A DNA stretch of 64,000 nt, from NCBI RefSeq assembly GCF_030052815.1, contig NC_079498.1, positions 82,322,992-82,386,991 of the forward strand, in the 5' to 3' direction. A program made the translations under genes and the position numbers. The DNA comes from Hevea brasiliensis (taxonomy: Eukaryota; Streptophyta; Magnoliopsida; Malpighiales; Euphorbiaceae). This document shows positions 33,060 to 44,600 of the stretch, piece after piece. The notes below the pieces were generated by a model. That model searched no databases, had not been told where the DNA came from, and was given only the letters and a program-made list of their open reading frames with translations. How positions within the stretch are numbered: the first letter of the stretch is position 1; every line of letters begins with the position of its first letter.

Positions 33060-36000
33060 TGTAACACCTTCATTTGTATAGCCTGGTATATTTCACTGTT
33101 CCGGTGACCAGAGTCGGTCCGGACAATTAAGGGGATTAGAACCATACTTAAGACAACTAGATAAACCACAAATAAAAATAATTAGTAATTGTTAATTAGT
33201 TAAGTATAAATAAGAAAAACAGAACATAAGAAGTTAAACGAGCCGAGAGTCACAGCGATGGGTGACCTTCTCGGGAATGATTGCGAAATTGATTTAAACT
33301 CAAATTTCGAACCATAAAATGTGACGCTGCGGTCCTTAGGACCCTTACGAACACAGTGGAAATGAGAAAATCACAAAAAAGAATTGTTAAGTCAGTCAAA
33401 TAATTAGGTCAGGGAGCCAGAAGTAATATTGAATTATTTGCAAACCGGGTTGAACCGGCGAGGGACAATTTGGTCAATTGACCCCGAGAGCTGACTCCTG
33501 ACCTAACTGTTGAATAAAATCGAAGAAAAGAAAATTTCAGAATCGAGAATTAAATTAAAGAATTAATAGAAAAATAAAAAAAAAGAAAGAAAATGAAAAA
33601 GTTAAAAAGGTGTTGACATCATGCATGACATCATGCATGATGCCATAAAAATAAGAATTTGTGAATTTAATTAATTAGATCATCGGTCTTTCATAAGACA
33701 TAAAAGAAGCATAAAGAAAAGAAAAAAAAAAAAAGAAGAAAACTTATCTCTCAACCTGTCACTCACCTCTCTCTCTCCCTCACGCTCACTTTCCTCCATT
33801 AACAAGCTTTTAAAGCTTGAAAAATTTAGTTCTTCCCCCACAAATTTCAACCCTAAATCTTAAAAAGCTTCTAAGTTACCCTAGAAAAGAAGATTGAAGA
33901 AGAATAGGAAGGAAGAAAGTGAAGAGTGGGTTAGCTTGGAAATATCACAAGAGAGGTAAGTTAATTTAATCTTTTTCTTTAGTTTAATTAAGTGAAGTTG
34001 AGTTGAATTTTCATATGAAATGGAAGAATTGATGCTTGTATGGAAATAATGAATTTTTGGCAGCCATGGAAGTTTATGGAATTGATGTGTTTTGATTTAA
34101 TTAAACATGCCTTCTAGCTTGATTAGTGATGCTTATTGATGTATAGGTTGAGGTTGCCTTGAATTGCTTAGAATTGAGAAGTTGAAAATTTAGGGTTCTT
34201 GGCACCTAGGGTTTGGGGAGAAAAATTTGTGAATGAGCCATATGATATAGTTAACATTATTTGAGTTTAGAAATGGTCATTTGTGACCTTATGAAGAGTG
34301 TTAGAGGTGTTTGAATCAAAGCCAAATTCGGAGGGAGTGTGGTCATGCTGCTGGCAGCATGACCAAGTCAACTTTGAAGGACCAAAAATGAAATTTGACA
34401 AGTTCAATTGTATGAGACCAATTGGGAATGAAAATAGACACGAAATGACATAATTTTCATTCAGGAAGCATGCCCAAAAAGTGACTAAAACCTAGTGAAC
34501 AAATTGACCAAAGTTAGAAAATTGCAGGCTGCCCTGTACAAACTGACCAAATGAACAGTGTTTGTTCATTTGGTCATAACTTGAGCTAGGCAGGTCAAAA
34601 TGACCTGAAATTTTACCAGTGGTTAGATGGGATATAGACCTAAAACTTTCATGAATAACACCAACCCAAATTATGCTATTAACCCAAATAAAGCACTGAG
34701 CAAAGTTGAATCACTGAATCTGCAGGACTACAGATTTACCATATGAACAGTAAAGTTTCAATGGCTATAACTCTCTCTAGAAAACTCCAATTTAAGCGAT
34801 TATTGAACCAATGGAAACCTAAGACATAGTATAACATTTCATATGAAGAAAATTAGACCAAATTATGGACTTAACTTGATCAAATTGCTGAACGAAGTTG
34901 AATTAATAAATCTGCTAGAACTAAAATCTGCAGCATGAATGGTAACTGTATTTTGGACTTAACTTGAGCTTCAAAACTCCAATTGGAGTGATTCAAAAAG
35001 GAAAATAAACTTAAGACAATAGGGAACACTTTCTATGAAGAAAGTTTTGCCAAATTCTAACAGAAAAGTGACCAATGGAATAGTGCAACTAGGGACACCA
35101 AAACTGAAAATTTGGCAATTTTGCCTAAAAGACCTAAGTTTTGCGAAAATGACCAAAACCAACAAGTTTATTGACCAAAATGTGGTATGTGAGTGAAGTT
35201 GGAATTTCCATACCTATTAAGCCTTAGAAAGTCAACAATTTGACTTGAATAGTATAGTGAATAGTAACCCCGAAACACAATACTTCAAGAACGTCGAGTT
35301 TAGCACATTAGAGCTAGGTAAAAGTGAAGTTAAATTTATTTTTGGATTTATGTTTAGTTATGGTACTGAAACACTGTAAAATTGCGTGTTTCAGTTAAAA
35401 AGAATACCAGGAAAGAACCCGAGGAACTGAGTCAAGGCCAAGAGGCGACTTGCTTGAGGTTTGTGCACAACATTGCTATGCTTTAAAATTCATTGATAAA
35501 GTGAATGAAATATGTATTTTACATTTGCTTTGAATTGTTGAAAATTTATTTGTGACATTAGTTATGATTTTTTGACTTAAATTGTTGAAAGTTATTATGT
35601 ATATTTGAAATGACAATGTTTAGCAAATTATTAAGATAACTTTTGAAACCATAGTGTCATGACCATATATTTGAACACCTCACTAGCACGACTAGTGGGG
35701 GTAATTAGTTTCGAATTTTGATTCCTTCTCTGGAGAAGTGTTGAGGTGTGCCAGTAGAAGAGGATGTGAATGGATATCCATATATTTGAGCTAGCTAGCC
35801 TTGTGATGTGATTTCTCTTTAGCCTCTGGCTATTGAGATTCTATTTGTTTCGAATGGCATGATCTAACTGTGAATTTTATGAAATGTGTTTTGATACTTT
35901 GAAATGAACTTGCTTTGCATTAAAATCTCATAATTCATGTTTTGTGTTTAATGCTCATGTTTAATCAAATTTTTGAATAAATATAATTTATATTTTGCAT

Positions 36001-36768
36001 AAATATTATTTTAGTATGTTGTGCACCACTGAGTTCTAGTACTCAGCGATAGCTTTTATTGCTGTCGCAGATATAGAGACTAGAGGAGCAGCAGACTGAG
36101 CTGCTAAGGATTGAGGATCTTCCTGCTTTGAAGCTATCGGGTATAATATATACCCTGATTGTAAATATTTATTTTGATGTATGTAATGCACAGAAATGTA
36201 TGGACATGTGAAAATGGGTCTTGAGCAGCTTGTACAAAATCTGTATAAAATTCGTAATAAATTTTAGTTTGGATTTTCTTAATGTAAATTTTTGTATGAT
36301 GTATATATAAATTGTTTATCTTTAAAGAAATATGAATGTATGAAATTGATTGATTGTACCTTAAGGATTATTGAATTTTGAACTTGAGAAATTGATTGAA
36401 ATGATTGTGGAGTTGTTGAAATTAATTGAGTTTGATTATGCAATTGAAGTAGTGGTTGAGAGAAATTTTTTTTAGAAGTGCTTTTACAGGTATTTGAAGA
36501 ACTGTTTTCTCAAAATACTGACAAAACTCTGTCAAAATTTTTATAAAATTTGCGAAAAAATAAAATGGGCCAAAATTTCCAACTAGCTTTCAAACTTAAT
36601 TAAATGTTTTAAATACCTATTAGAAAACGCTCACCACTTATCAAAAATAAGAAAATTATTTTAAAATCCCTTGTAGGGTACTTAATGAGTTATCGGTAGA
36701 TGAAGTGGGTAGTTCATTAGATATTCTACGGGATCATGTTATGCCTTACAGAGGGGTAAGGTATGACA
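33060..36768 (+). repeat. E1 5' LTR (3709 bp)
   Basis: TGTAACACC to GGTATGACA. It contains GGTCCGGACA near the start, a duplicated dyad around CATCATGCATGATG (33615-33644), a CT-rich leader-like stretch near 33740-33780, a donor-like site at 33956, four degenerate 190-bp modules (about 34370-35090), AGGTC-N5-GACCT (34592-34606), an acceptor-like CAG ending at 35394 and a hairpin TGACA/TGTCA (36519-36534). Confidence 0.96.
33956..35394 (+). other. Candidate intron inside E1 5' LTR
   Basis: Donor GAGAG|GTAAGT at 33956, acceptor GCGTGTTTCAG ending at 35394, span 1439 nt. The 3' LTR repeats it at 42506-43948 (1443 nt). If real it would remove the 190-bp module array from the leader of LTR-driven RNA. 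Confidence 0.35.
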
Positions 36769-36776
36769 TGTTTTAG

Positions 36777-36789
36777 TGGTATCAGAGCA
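36777..36789 (+). other. E1 primer binding site (tRNA-iMet)
   Basis: TGGTATCAGAGCA, eight bases after the 5' LTR. Confidence 0.95.
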
Positions 36790-36957
36790 AAATTTTTGAA
36801 GTGTGATTTAACTTATGAATTTGTGTCTTTCTTTGTTAAATACAACTGCTCAATGTTTATATTTGTTACATACAGTGCATTACATCATAAATATGAACTA
36901 ACGGAGGGAAATCTCCTTGTGTTACTTATTCAGGAGATACCTTAACTTCAGACTGCA

Positions 36958-38174
36958 ATGGAAGAAGGGGATCGCTCAGTTGAGCAGTCTGGTAAAGCTT
37001 AGGCACAAGGGGAAGCCCCAGCTTTACCGAATGTCAGTGGGTCAGTAGCGCCAGTCCCGCAAATGCCGCAATTTCCTGCACAGTTTGCATAGCAGATGGC
37101 TGTGATGTTTCAACAAATGGCTGGGGGTATGCCTGCTCAAGTTCCACCCCAAACACCTGTGGCACAACCACTGCCTCTAGCAAGACAGTACGATAAGTTA
37201 CTGAAGTATGGGGCTGTGGAATTTAAGGGTACAGTGGACCCTTTAGAGGCAGAGCAATGGCTTGAAAGAATGGATAGAGTATTTAAGAAGCTGGACTGCC
37301 AAGATGAACTAAAGTTTGAGTATTCTGTGTCGCTACTGTAAGGGGATGCATATGATTGGTGGAAGACCATCCCCCACAGCTTGGCTGAACCACCAGTGCT
37401 GACCTGGGATGACTTCATTAGAGAATTCAGACAGAAATACATCCCAGATGCATATGATGATCAGAAACTGCAAGAATTTTTGAGTTTGAAACAAGGGAAT
37501 AGATCAGTGGAAGAGTATGAGAGGGAGTTCTCCCGCTTAAGTCATTATGCAGGGAGTCTCCTTACTACCAGCAAGGCAAGGTGCAAGAGATTTGAGACGG
37601 GTTTGAAGCCTAGCATAAGGATGCAAGTTATGGGATTTCGACACAACAATTTTTCAGAACTTATGTCTCAAGCACTTGAGTTAGAGAGAATAGAATCAGA
37701 AGCAACCCCAGTGAAAGAAAAGTATGGCCTAGTTTTAGTGGGACATCTGGGAAAAAGAAGAAATTTAGTGGACCCAGCATGGGTCGAGGTGGAAGATTTG
37801 GTAGGGGCAGATTTTCTGGACAGAGACCCCCTAGGTCTGGTCAGCAGTTGAGCAGGGGTTCACATTCTGCCCGTCCCTGTGAGACTTGTGGCAAAAATCA
37901 TGGGGGGGAATGCTATTGGGCCACTGGAGCCTATTTTAACTATGGAGGCAAGGACCATATAGCTAAAGACTGCACTAGTGCTCCATCTCCAAGATATGGT
38001 CCAGCTCCTACTACTGCCAAGGGATCTATTCAGAGTCCTGCTCCCAGAGGTTCACAGTCAGTTGGTAGAGGAAGAGGTAGAGGTAGAGGCACTGCTTCAG
38101 GCAGTCAGGCCACAGTTGGTCAATCAGCACAAGGAAGTGCATCAGCCAGAGTCTACACAATGAGACAGCGATAA
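36958..38174 (+). pseudogene. E1 gag with damaged zinc knuckle
   Basis: Start ATG at 36958 (MEEGDRSVEQS). The frame has stops at 37000, 37090 and 37339, then an open stretch 37381-37851 with LTWDDFIREFRQKYIPDAYD, SLKQGNRSVEEYEREFSRLSHY and SELMSQALELERIE, the retrotransposon gag domain. Near 37740 the frame shifts by one, and the tail continues in the pol frame (37779-38174) with GRGGRFGRGRFSGQRPP, CETCGKNHGGECYWATGA and a knuckle reading YFNYGGKDHIAKDC. Both cysteines of the CX2C pair have become tyrosine, so RNA binding is probably lost. It runs into protease after a TAA at 38172. Confidence 0.9.
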
Positions 38175-38192
38175 GAGGCTGAGACTTCTGAT

Positions 38193-40184
38193 GTGGTAGC
38201 CGGTACATTCTCTATCTCTGATCAAGAAGTATTTGTATTGTTTGATCCAAGTTCAACCCATTCATATGTTAGTGCTAGCATAGTCTGTTCACTTGTTGTT
38301 CCATGTGTGCAAATGGGTTTTGAAGTGCTAGTAACTAGTCCATTAGGACAAGAGATCCGGGTTAACAGAATTTATAGGGACTGTCCTTTGGTGATCCAAG
38401 GACATGTTTTCCTGTCAGACTTGATTGAAATGCCCTTCAGAGAGTATGATATTATCTTGGGCATGGATTGGTTAGCCAGGCATCACGCTATGATTGACTG
38501 TAGACTGAAGACAGTCACTTTTGGTCTCCCTTTGTACGATGATGTGGTAATACATGGAGAGAGGCATTCACTGCCATCAAACATCATTTTGGCTGCACTA
38601 GCCAGAAGGATGATCAGAAAGGGGTGTGAAGCATACTTGCCACATGTGATAGACACCCAAGTGGGGAGCCCAGCACTAAGGGACATCCCTATTGTATGTG
38701 ACTTTCCGGATTTGTTTCCTAATGAATTGCCAAGATTACCTCCAGAAAGAGAGGTGCAGTTTGAGATTGATGTTATGCCTGGTGTGGACCCAATCTCCAT
38801 AACACCATATAGAATGGCACCTGCAAAGCTAAAAGAGTTGAAAGTACAGTTGCAAGAGCTGCTTGACAAAGGCTTTATCCGCCCTAGTGTGTCACCTTGG
38901 GGAGCGCCAGTGCTGTTTGTAAAGAAGAAGGATGGCACTCTCTGCTTATGTATTGACTACCGACAGTTGAATAAGGTGACAATAAAGAATAGATATCCAT
39001 TGCCCCGCATTGATAACTTGTTTGATCAGTTGAGAGGTGCAGCTGTGTTCTCCAAAATTGACCTGAGATCAGGTTATTATCAGCTGAAAGTACAAGAGCA
39101 GAGTATTCCTAAAACCGCCTTTAGAACCCATTATGGCCATTATGAGTTCTTGGTCATGCCATTCGGGTTAACTAATGCTCCGGCTGCTTTTATGGATCTG
39201 ATGAACACTATCTTCAGACCATACCTCGACCAGTTTGTTGTGGTATTCATTGATGATATATTGGTCTATTCGAGGAATGCAGAAGAGCATGATAGACATC
39301 TGCGGATTGTACTGCAAACTTTAAGGGAGAAACAGTTATATGCCAAATTGTCGAAGTGTGAATTTTGGCTGAAAGAAATATCTTTCTTGGGGCATGTAGT
39401 ATCAGAAGAGGGCATTAAGGTAGATCCAAGTAAGATTGAAGCTATCCTTAATTGGAGGCCACCTAGAAATGTCACAGAGATTCACAGTTTTCTGGGTTTA
39501 GCTGGATACTACCGTAGATTTGTAAAGGGATTTTCCATGTTGGCATCTCCATTGACCAAGCTGCTTAGAAAGGATGTGAAATTTCAGTGGATGGACAAAT
39601 GCCAGCAAAGCTTTGATGAATTGAAGAGATGTTTGCTTGAAGCTCCAGTCCTGACTTTACCTACACCGGGTAAAGAATATACAGTTTACAGCGATGCTTC
39701 TCACAATGGGTTAGGTTGTGTGTTGATGCAAAATCGAAATGTCATTGCCTATGCATTACGCCAGCTAAAACCGCATGAGAGGAATTATCCAACACATGAT
39801 TTGGAGCTTGCAGCCATTGTGTTTGCTCTTAAGATCTGGAGGCACTATTTGTATGGGGAGAAATGTTACATCTACACAGATCATAAGAGTTTGAAGTATT
39901 TGGGCACCCAGAAAGAGTTGAATTTGAGACAGAGGAGATGGTTAGAGTTAATAAAAGACTATGATTGTCTGATAGACTATCAGCCAGGAAAAGCTAATGT
40001 TGTGGCTGACGCCCTAAGTCACAAGACTATGGCAAATCTACGGGTTACTCCTTTGTCTTTGGTACATGAGTTAAGATCATTACATGCCAGCTTAGAGATT
40101 AATGATGATGGACAGATAGCAGTGTCATGGCATGTACAGCCAGTGTTGATTTATCAGATTAGAATGGCTGCTCATAATGATTAG
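38193..40184 (+). CDS. E1 protease, RT and RNase H (open segment, 663 aa)
   Basis: The longest open segment in the window. Protease: aspartate 18 in [15 protein letters not shown], then [17 protein letters not shown] (87-103). RT: about 220-405, with [22 protein letters not shown] and catalytic FIDD at 352-355. RNase H has aspartates near 501 (YSDAS), 563 (YTDHKS) and 606 (VADALS) and glutamate near 538 (DLELAA). The family makes these as part of one gag-pol protein cleaved in the particle. Here it is fenced by TAA (38172) and TAG (40182), so the chosen Met is only the first in frame. Protease has D-P-S in place of D-[ST]-G; RT and RNase H residues are intact. Confidence 0.94.
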   Translation: MVAGTFSISDQEVFVLFDPSSTHSYVSASIVCSLVVPCVQMGFEVLVTSPLGQEIRVNRIYRDCPLVIQGHVFLSDLIEMPFREYDIILGMDWLARHHAMIDCRLKTVTFGLPLYDDVVIHGERHSLPSNIILAALARRMIRKGCEAYLPHVIDTQVGSPALRDIPIVCDFPDLFPNELPRLPPEREVQFEIDVMPGVDPISITPYRMAPAKLKELKVQLQELLDKGFIRPSVSPWGAPVLFVKKKDGTLCLCIDYRQLNKVTIKNRYPLPRIDNLFDQLRGAAVFSKIDLRSGYYQLKVQEQSIPKTAFRTHYGHYEFLVMPFGLTNAPAAFMDLMNTIFRPYLDQFVVVFIDDILVYSRNAEEHDRHLRIVLQTLREKQLYAKLSKCEFWLKEISFLGHVVSEEGIKVDPSKIEAILNWRPPRNVTEIHSFLGLAGYYRRFVKGFSMLASPLTKLLRKDVKFQWMDKCQQSFDELKRCLLEAPVLTLPTPGKEYTVYSDASHNGLGCVLMQNRNVIAYALRQLKPHERNYPTHDLELAAIVFALKIWRHYLYGEKCYIYTDHKSLKYLGTQKELNLRQRRWLELIKDYDCLIDYQPGKANVVADALSHKTMANLRVTPLSLVHELRSLHASLEINDDGQIAVSWHVQPVLIYQIRMAAHND

Positions 40185-40397
40185 AAATATCAGAAGCTGT
40201 TGGAAGAAGTCCGGCAGGGCAAGAAACCAGAATTCTCAATAAGAGATGATGATCTATTACTATACCAGGGCAGAATATGTGTTCCTAATGATGTTGATTT
40301 GAGACAGATTATTCTGAAGGAAGCACATGAGTCTCCTTTTGCCATGCACCCTGGTGGTACAAAAATGTACAGAGGGCTAAAGGAGCATTACTAGTGG
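40185..40397 (+). pseudogene. E1 integrase N-terminal zinc finger, first half
   Basis: Same frame as the preceding segment. [19 protein letters not shown] supplies the two histidines of the integrase HHCC finger. It is closed by a TAG (40392-40394) where E2 reads tryptophan in YWWMG, a G-to-A change. Confidence 0.85.
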
Positions 40398-41003
40398 ATG
40401 GGTTTGAAAAGGGATGTGGCAGAGTTTGTATCTAAATGCCTAACTTGTCAGCAAGTAAAGATAGAGCATCAAGTACCCATTGGGTTGTTACATCCACTAC
40501 CAGTGCCAGAATGGAAATGGGAAAGAATAACAATGGATTTTGTGATGGGACTTCCGAGGACACAGAAGAGTCATGATGCAGTATGGGTCATTGTTGATAG
40601 ACTAACCAAGTCTGCTCATTTTCTGCCAGTCCGAATGGACTATAGTTTAGAAAGATTGGCCAAGTTATATATAGACGAGATTGTGAGACTGCATGGAGTG
40701 CCAGTATCCATTGTATCAGACAGAGATCCTAGGTTCACTTCTAGATTCTGGGGTAGTCTTCAGAGAGCCATAGGAACTAGATTGAACTTGATCGCATTCC
40801 ACCCACGCATGCATGGCCAGTCTAAGAGGGTAATTCAGATCTTGGAGGACATGCTACGGGCTTGTGTGATTGAATTTGAGGGTAGTTGGGATACACACCT
40901 ACCTTTGATTGAGTTTGCTTACAACAACAGCTACCTATCAAGCATTGGGATGCCTCCATATGAAGCTTTGTATGGCAGAAAATGTAGAACCCCGTTGTGT
41001 TAG
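40398..41003 (+). CDS. E1 integrase core (open segment, 201 aa)
   Basis: Begins at the two cysteines of the HHCC finger (C14, C17 in [10 protein letters not shown]). Core: D47 in MDFVMGLP and D108 in [14 protein letters not shown]. The third catalytic residue, glutamate in QSER of E2, is lysine here (QSKRVIQ, position 143), and the neighbouring TD is MH, so the enzyme should be inactive. It ends at a TAG (TGG in E2). A further stop lies at 41106-41108 before the C-terminal segment. Confidence 0.9.
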   Translation: MGLKRDVAEFVSKCLTCQQVKIEHQVPIGLLHPLPVPEWKWERITMDFVMGLPRTQKSHDAVWVIVDRLTKSAHFLPVRMDYSLERLAKLYIDEIVRLHGVPVSIVSDRDPRFTSRFWGSLQRAIGTRLNLIAFHPRMHGQSKRVIQILEDMLRACVIEFEGSWDTHLPLIEFAYNNSYLSSIGMPPYEALYGRKCRTPLC

Positions 41004-41123
41004 GATGATGTGGGTGAAAGAAAGATGATTGGACCAGAAATTGTTCAACAAATTGAAGAGAAAATCAGGGTGATCCGAGATCGACTTAAGACTGCATCAG
41101 ACCATTAGAAGTCCTACATTGAT

Positions 41124-41528
41124 TTGAAGAGAAGGGATATTGAGTATGCAGTGGGTGAGAAAGTATTCCTCAAGGTTTCCCCTTGGAAGAGGATTATGAG
41201 ATTTGGCAAGAAGGGGAAACTGAGTCCTCGTTTCATTGGGCCATATGAGGTTCTGGAAAGAGTGGGTCCTTTGGCATATCGGTTGGCACTACCTCTAGAG
41301 TTGGAGAAAATACATAATGTCTTCCATGTGTCTATGTTGAGGAGGTATCGATCAGACCCATCTCCTGTACTACCAGTGGAAGAAATTGAAGTGAATCCAG
41401 ACCTCACATATGAAGAAGAACCCATAGAGATTCTGGCTTATGAGGTGAAGCAGCTATGGAATAAGCAAATACCATTAGTAAAAGTGCTGTGGAACCATCA
41501 TTCGGGCCAGAAGGCTACTTGGGAATGA
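41124..41528 (+). pseudogene. E1 integrase GPY/F module and chromodomain
   Basis: RFIGPYEVLERVGPLAYR (about residues 36-53) is the GPY/F module; FHVSMLRRYRSDPS follows. The last 40 residues, including EVKQLWNKQIPLVKVLWNHH, are the start of the C-terminal chromodomain of chromoviruses. A TGA at 41526 cuts it after GQKATWE; the frame continues EEDMRKQHP. The chromodomain supports placement in the Tekay/Del-like chromoviruses and an affinity for heterochromatin (family knowledge). Confidence 0.88.
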
Positions 41529-41602
41529 GAGGAAGACATGAGGAAACAGCACCCATAGCTGTTCAGAGATTGATACCAGGTAAAATTTCGAGATGAAATT
41601 TA

Positions 41603-41626
41603 TTTAAGGGGGGGGGGTGGGAGAAT
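41603..41626 (+). other. E1 polypurine tract
   Basis: Eleven consecutive G after AA, then TGGGAGAATT, directly before the 3' LTR. Confidence 0.85.
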
Positions 41627-44600
41627 TATAACACCCTCATTTGTATAGCCTGGTATATTTCACTGTTCCGATGACCGAAGTCGGTCCGGACAATTAAGGG
41701 GATTAGAATCATACTTAAGACAACTAGATAAACCATAAACACAAATAATTAGTAATTGTCAATTAGTTAAGTATAAATAAGAAAAACAGAACATAAGAAG
41801 TTAAACGAGCCGAGAGTCACAGCGATGGGTGACCTTCTCGGGAATGATTGCGAAATCGATTTAAACTCAAATTTTGAACCGTAAAATGTGACGCTGTGGT
41901 CCTTAGGACCCTTACGAACACAGTGGAAAAGAGAAAATCATGAAAAAGAATTATTAAATCAGTCAAATAATTAGGTCAGGGAGCCGGAAGAAATATTGAA
42001 TTATTTGCAAACCGGGTTGAACCGGCGAGGGGCAATTTGGTCAATTGACCCCGAGAGCTGACTCCTGACCTAACTGTTAAATAAAATCGGAGAAAAGAAA
42101 ATTTCAGAATCGAGAATTAAATTATCGAATTAATAGAAAAATAAAAAAAAGAAAGAAAGTGAAAAAGTTAAAAAGGTGATGGCATCATGCATGATGCCAT
42201 AAAAATAAGAATTTGTGAATTTAATTAATTAGATTTTTGGTCTTTCATAAGACATAAAAGAAGCATAAAGAAAAAAAAAAAAAGAGAAAATTTATCTCTC
42301 AACCCGTCACTCACCTCTCTCTCTCTCCCTCACCCTCACTTTCCTCCATTAACAAGCTTTTAAAGCTTGAAAAATTTAGTTCTTCCCTCACAAATTTCAA
42401 CCCTAAATCTTAAAAAGCTGCTAAGTTACCCTAGAAAAGAAGATTGAAGAAGAATAGGAAGGAAGAAAGTGAAGAGTGGGTTAGCTTGGAAATCTCACAA
42501 GAGAGGTAAGTTAATTTAATCTTTTTCTTTAGTTTAATTAAGTGAAGTTGAGTTGAAATTTCATATGAAATGGAAGAATTGATGCTTGTATGGAAAAAAT
42601 GAATTTTTGGCAGCCATGGAAGTTTATGGAAATGATGTGTTTTGATTTAATTAAACATGCCTTCTAGCTTGATTAGTGATGCTTAGATAATGTATAGGTT
42701 GAGGTTGCCTTGAATTGCTTAGAATTGAGAAGTTCAAAATTTAGGGTTCTTGGCACCTAGGGTTTGGGGAGAAAAATTTGTGTATGAGCCATATGATGTA
42801 GTTAACCTTATTTAAGTTGAGAAATGGTCATTTGTGACCTTATGAAGAGTGTTAAAGGTGTTTGAATCAAAGCCAAATTCGGAGGGAGTGTGGTCATGCT
42901 ACTGGCGGCATGACCAAGTCAATTTTGAAGGACCAAAAATGAAATTTTACAAGTTCAATTGGTATGAGACCAATTTGAAATGAAAATAGAGACTAAATGA
43001 CACAATTTTCATTTAGGAAGCATGCCCAAAAAGTGACTAAAACCTAGTGAACAAATTGACCAAAGTTAGAAATTACAGGCTGCCCTGTACAAACTAACCA
43101 AATGAATAGTATTTGTTCATTTGGTCATAACTTGAGCTAGGCAGGTCAAAATGACCTGAAATTTTACCAGTGGTTAGATGCGATATAGACCTAAAACTTT
43201 CATGAAGAACACCAACCCAAATTATGCCATTAACCCAATCAAATCACTGAGCAAAATTGAATCACTGAATCTACAGGACTACAGATTTATCATATGAACA
43301 GTAAAGTCTCAATGGCTATAACTCTCTCTAGAAAACTCCGATTTAAGCAATTCTTGAACCGATGGAAACCTAAGGCATAGTAGAACATTTCATATGAAGA
43401 AGAAAATTAGACCAAATTATGGACTTAACTTGATCAAATTGCTGAACGAAGTTGGATCAATAAATCTGCTAGAACTAAAATCTGCAGCATGAATGGTAAC
43501 CGTATTTTGGACATAACTTGAGCTACAAAACTCCAATTGGAGTGATTCAAAAAGGAAAATAAACTTAAGATAATAGGGAACATTTTCTATGAAGAAAGGT
43601 TTTCCAAATTCTAACAGAAAAGTGACCAATGGAACAGTGCAACTAGGAATACCAAAACTGAAAATTTGGCAATTTTGCCTAAAAGACCTAAGTTTTGAGA
43701 AAATGACCAAAACCAACAAGTTTAGTGACCAAAATGTGGTATGTGAGTGAAGTTGGAATTTCCATACCTATTAAGCCTTAGAAAGTCAACAATTTGACTT
43801 GAATAGTGTAGTGAATAGTAACCCCAAAACACAAAACTTCAAGAACGTCGAATTTAGCACATTAGAGCTAGGTAAAAGTGAAGTTAAATTTATTTTTGGA
43901 TTTATGTTAAGTTATAGTACTGAAACACTGTAAAATTGTGTGTTTCAGTTAAAAAGAATATCGGGAAAGAACCCGAGGAACCGAGTAAAGGCCAAGAGGC
44001 GACTTGCTTGAGGTTTGTGCGCAACATTACTATGCTTTAAAATTCATTGATAAAGTGAATGAAATATGTATTTTACATTTGCTTTGAATTGTTGAAAATT
44101 TATTTGTGACATTAGTTATGATTTTTTGACTTAAATTGTTGAAAGTTATTATGTATATTTGAAATGACCATGTTTAGCAAATTGTTAAGATAAGTTTTGA
44201 AATCATAGTGTCATGACCATATATTTGAACACCTCACTAGCATGACTAGTGGGGGTAATTAGTTTCGAATTTTGATTCCTTCTCTGGAGAAGTGTTGAGG
44301 TGTGCCAGTAGAAGAAGATGTGAATGGATATCCATATATTTGAGTTAGCTAGCCTTGTGATGTGATTTCTCTTTAGCCTCTGGCTATTGAGATTCTATTT
44401 ATTTCGAATGGCATGATCTAACTGTGAGTTTTATGAAATGTGTTTTGATACTTTAAAATGAACTTGGTTTGCATTAAAATCTCATAATTCATGTTTTGTG
44501 TTTAATGCTCATGTTTAGTCAAATTTTTGAATAAATGTGATTTATATTTTGCATAAAGATTATTTTAGTATTTTGTGCACCACTGAGTCCTAGTACTCAG

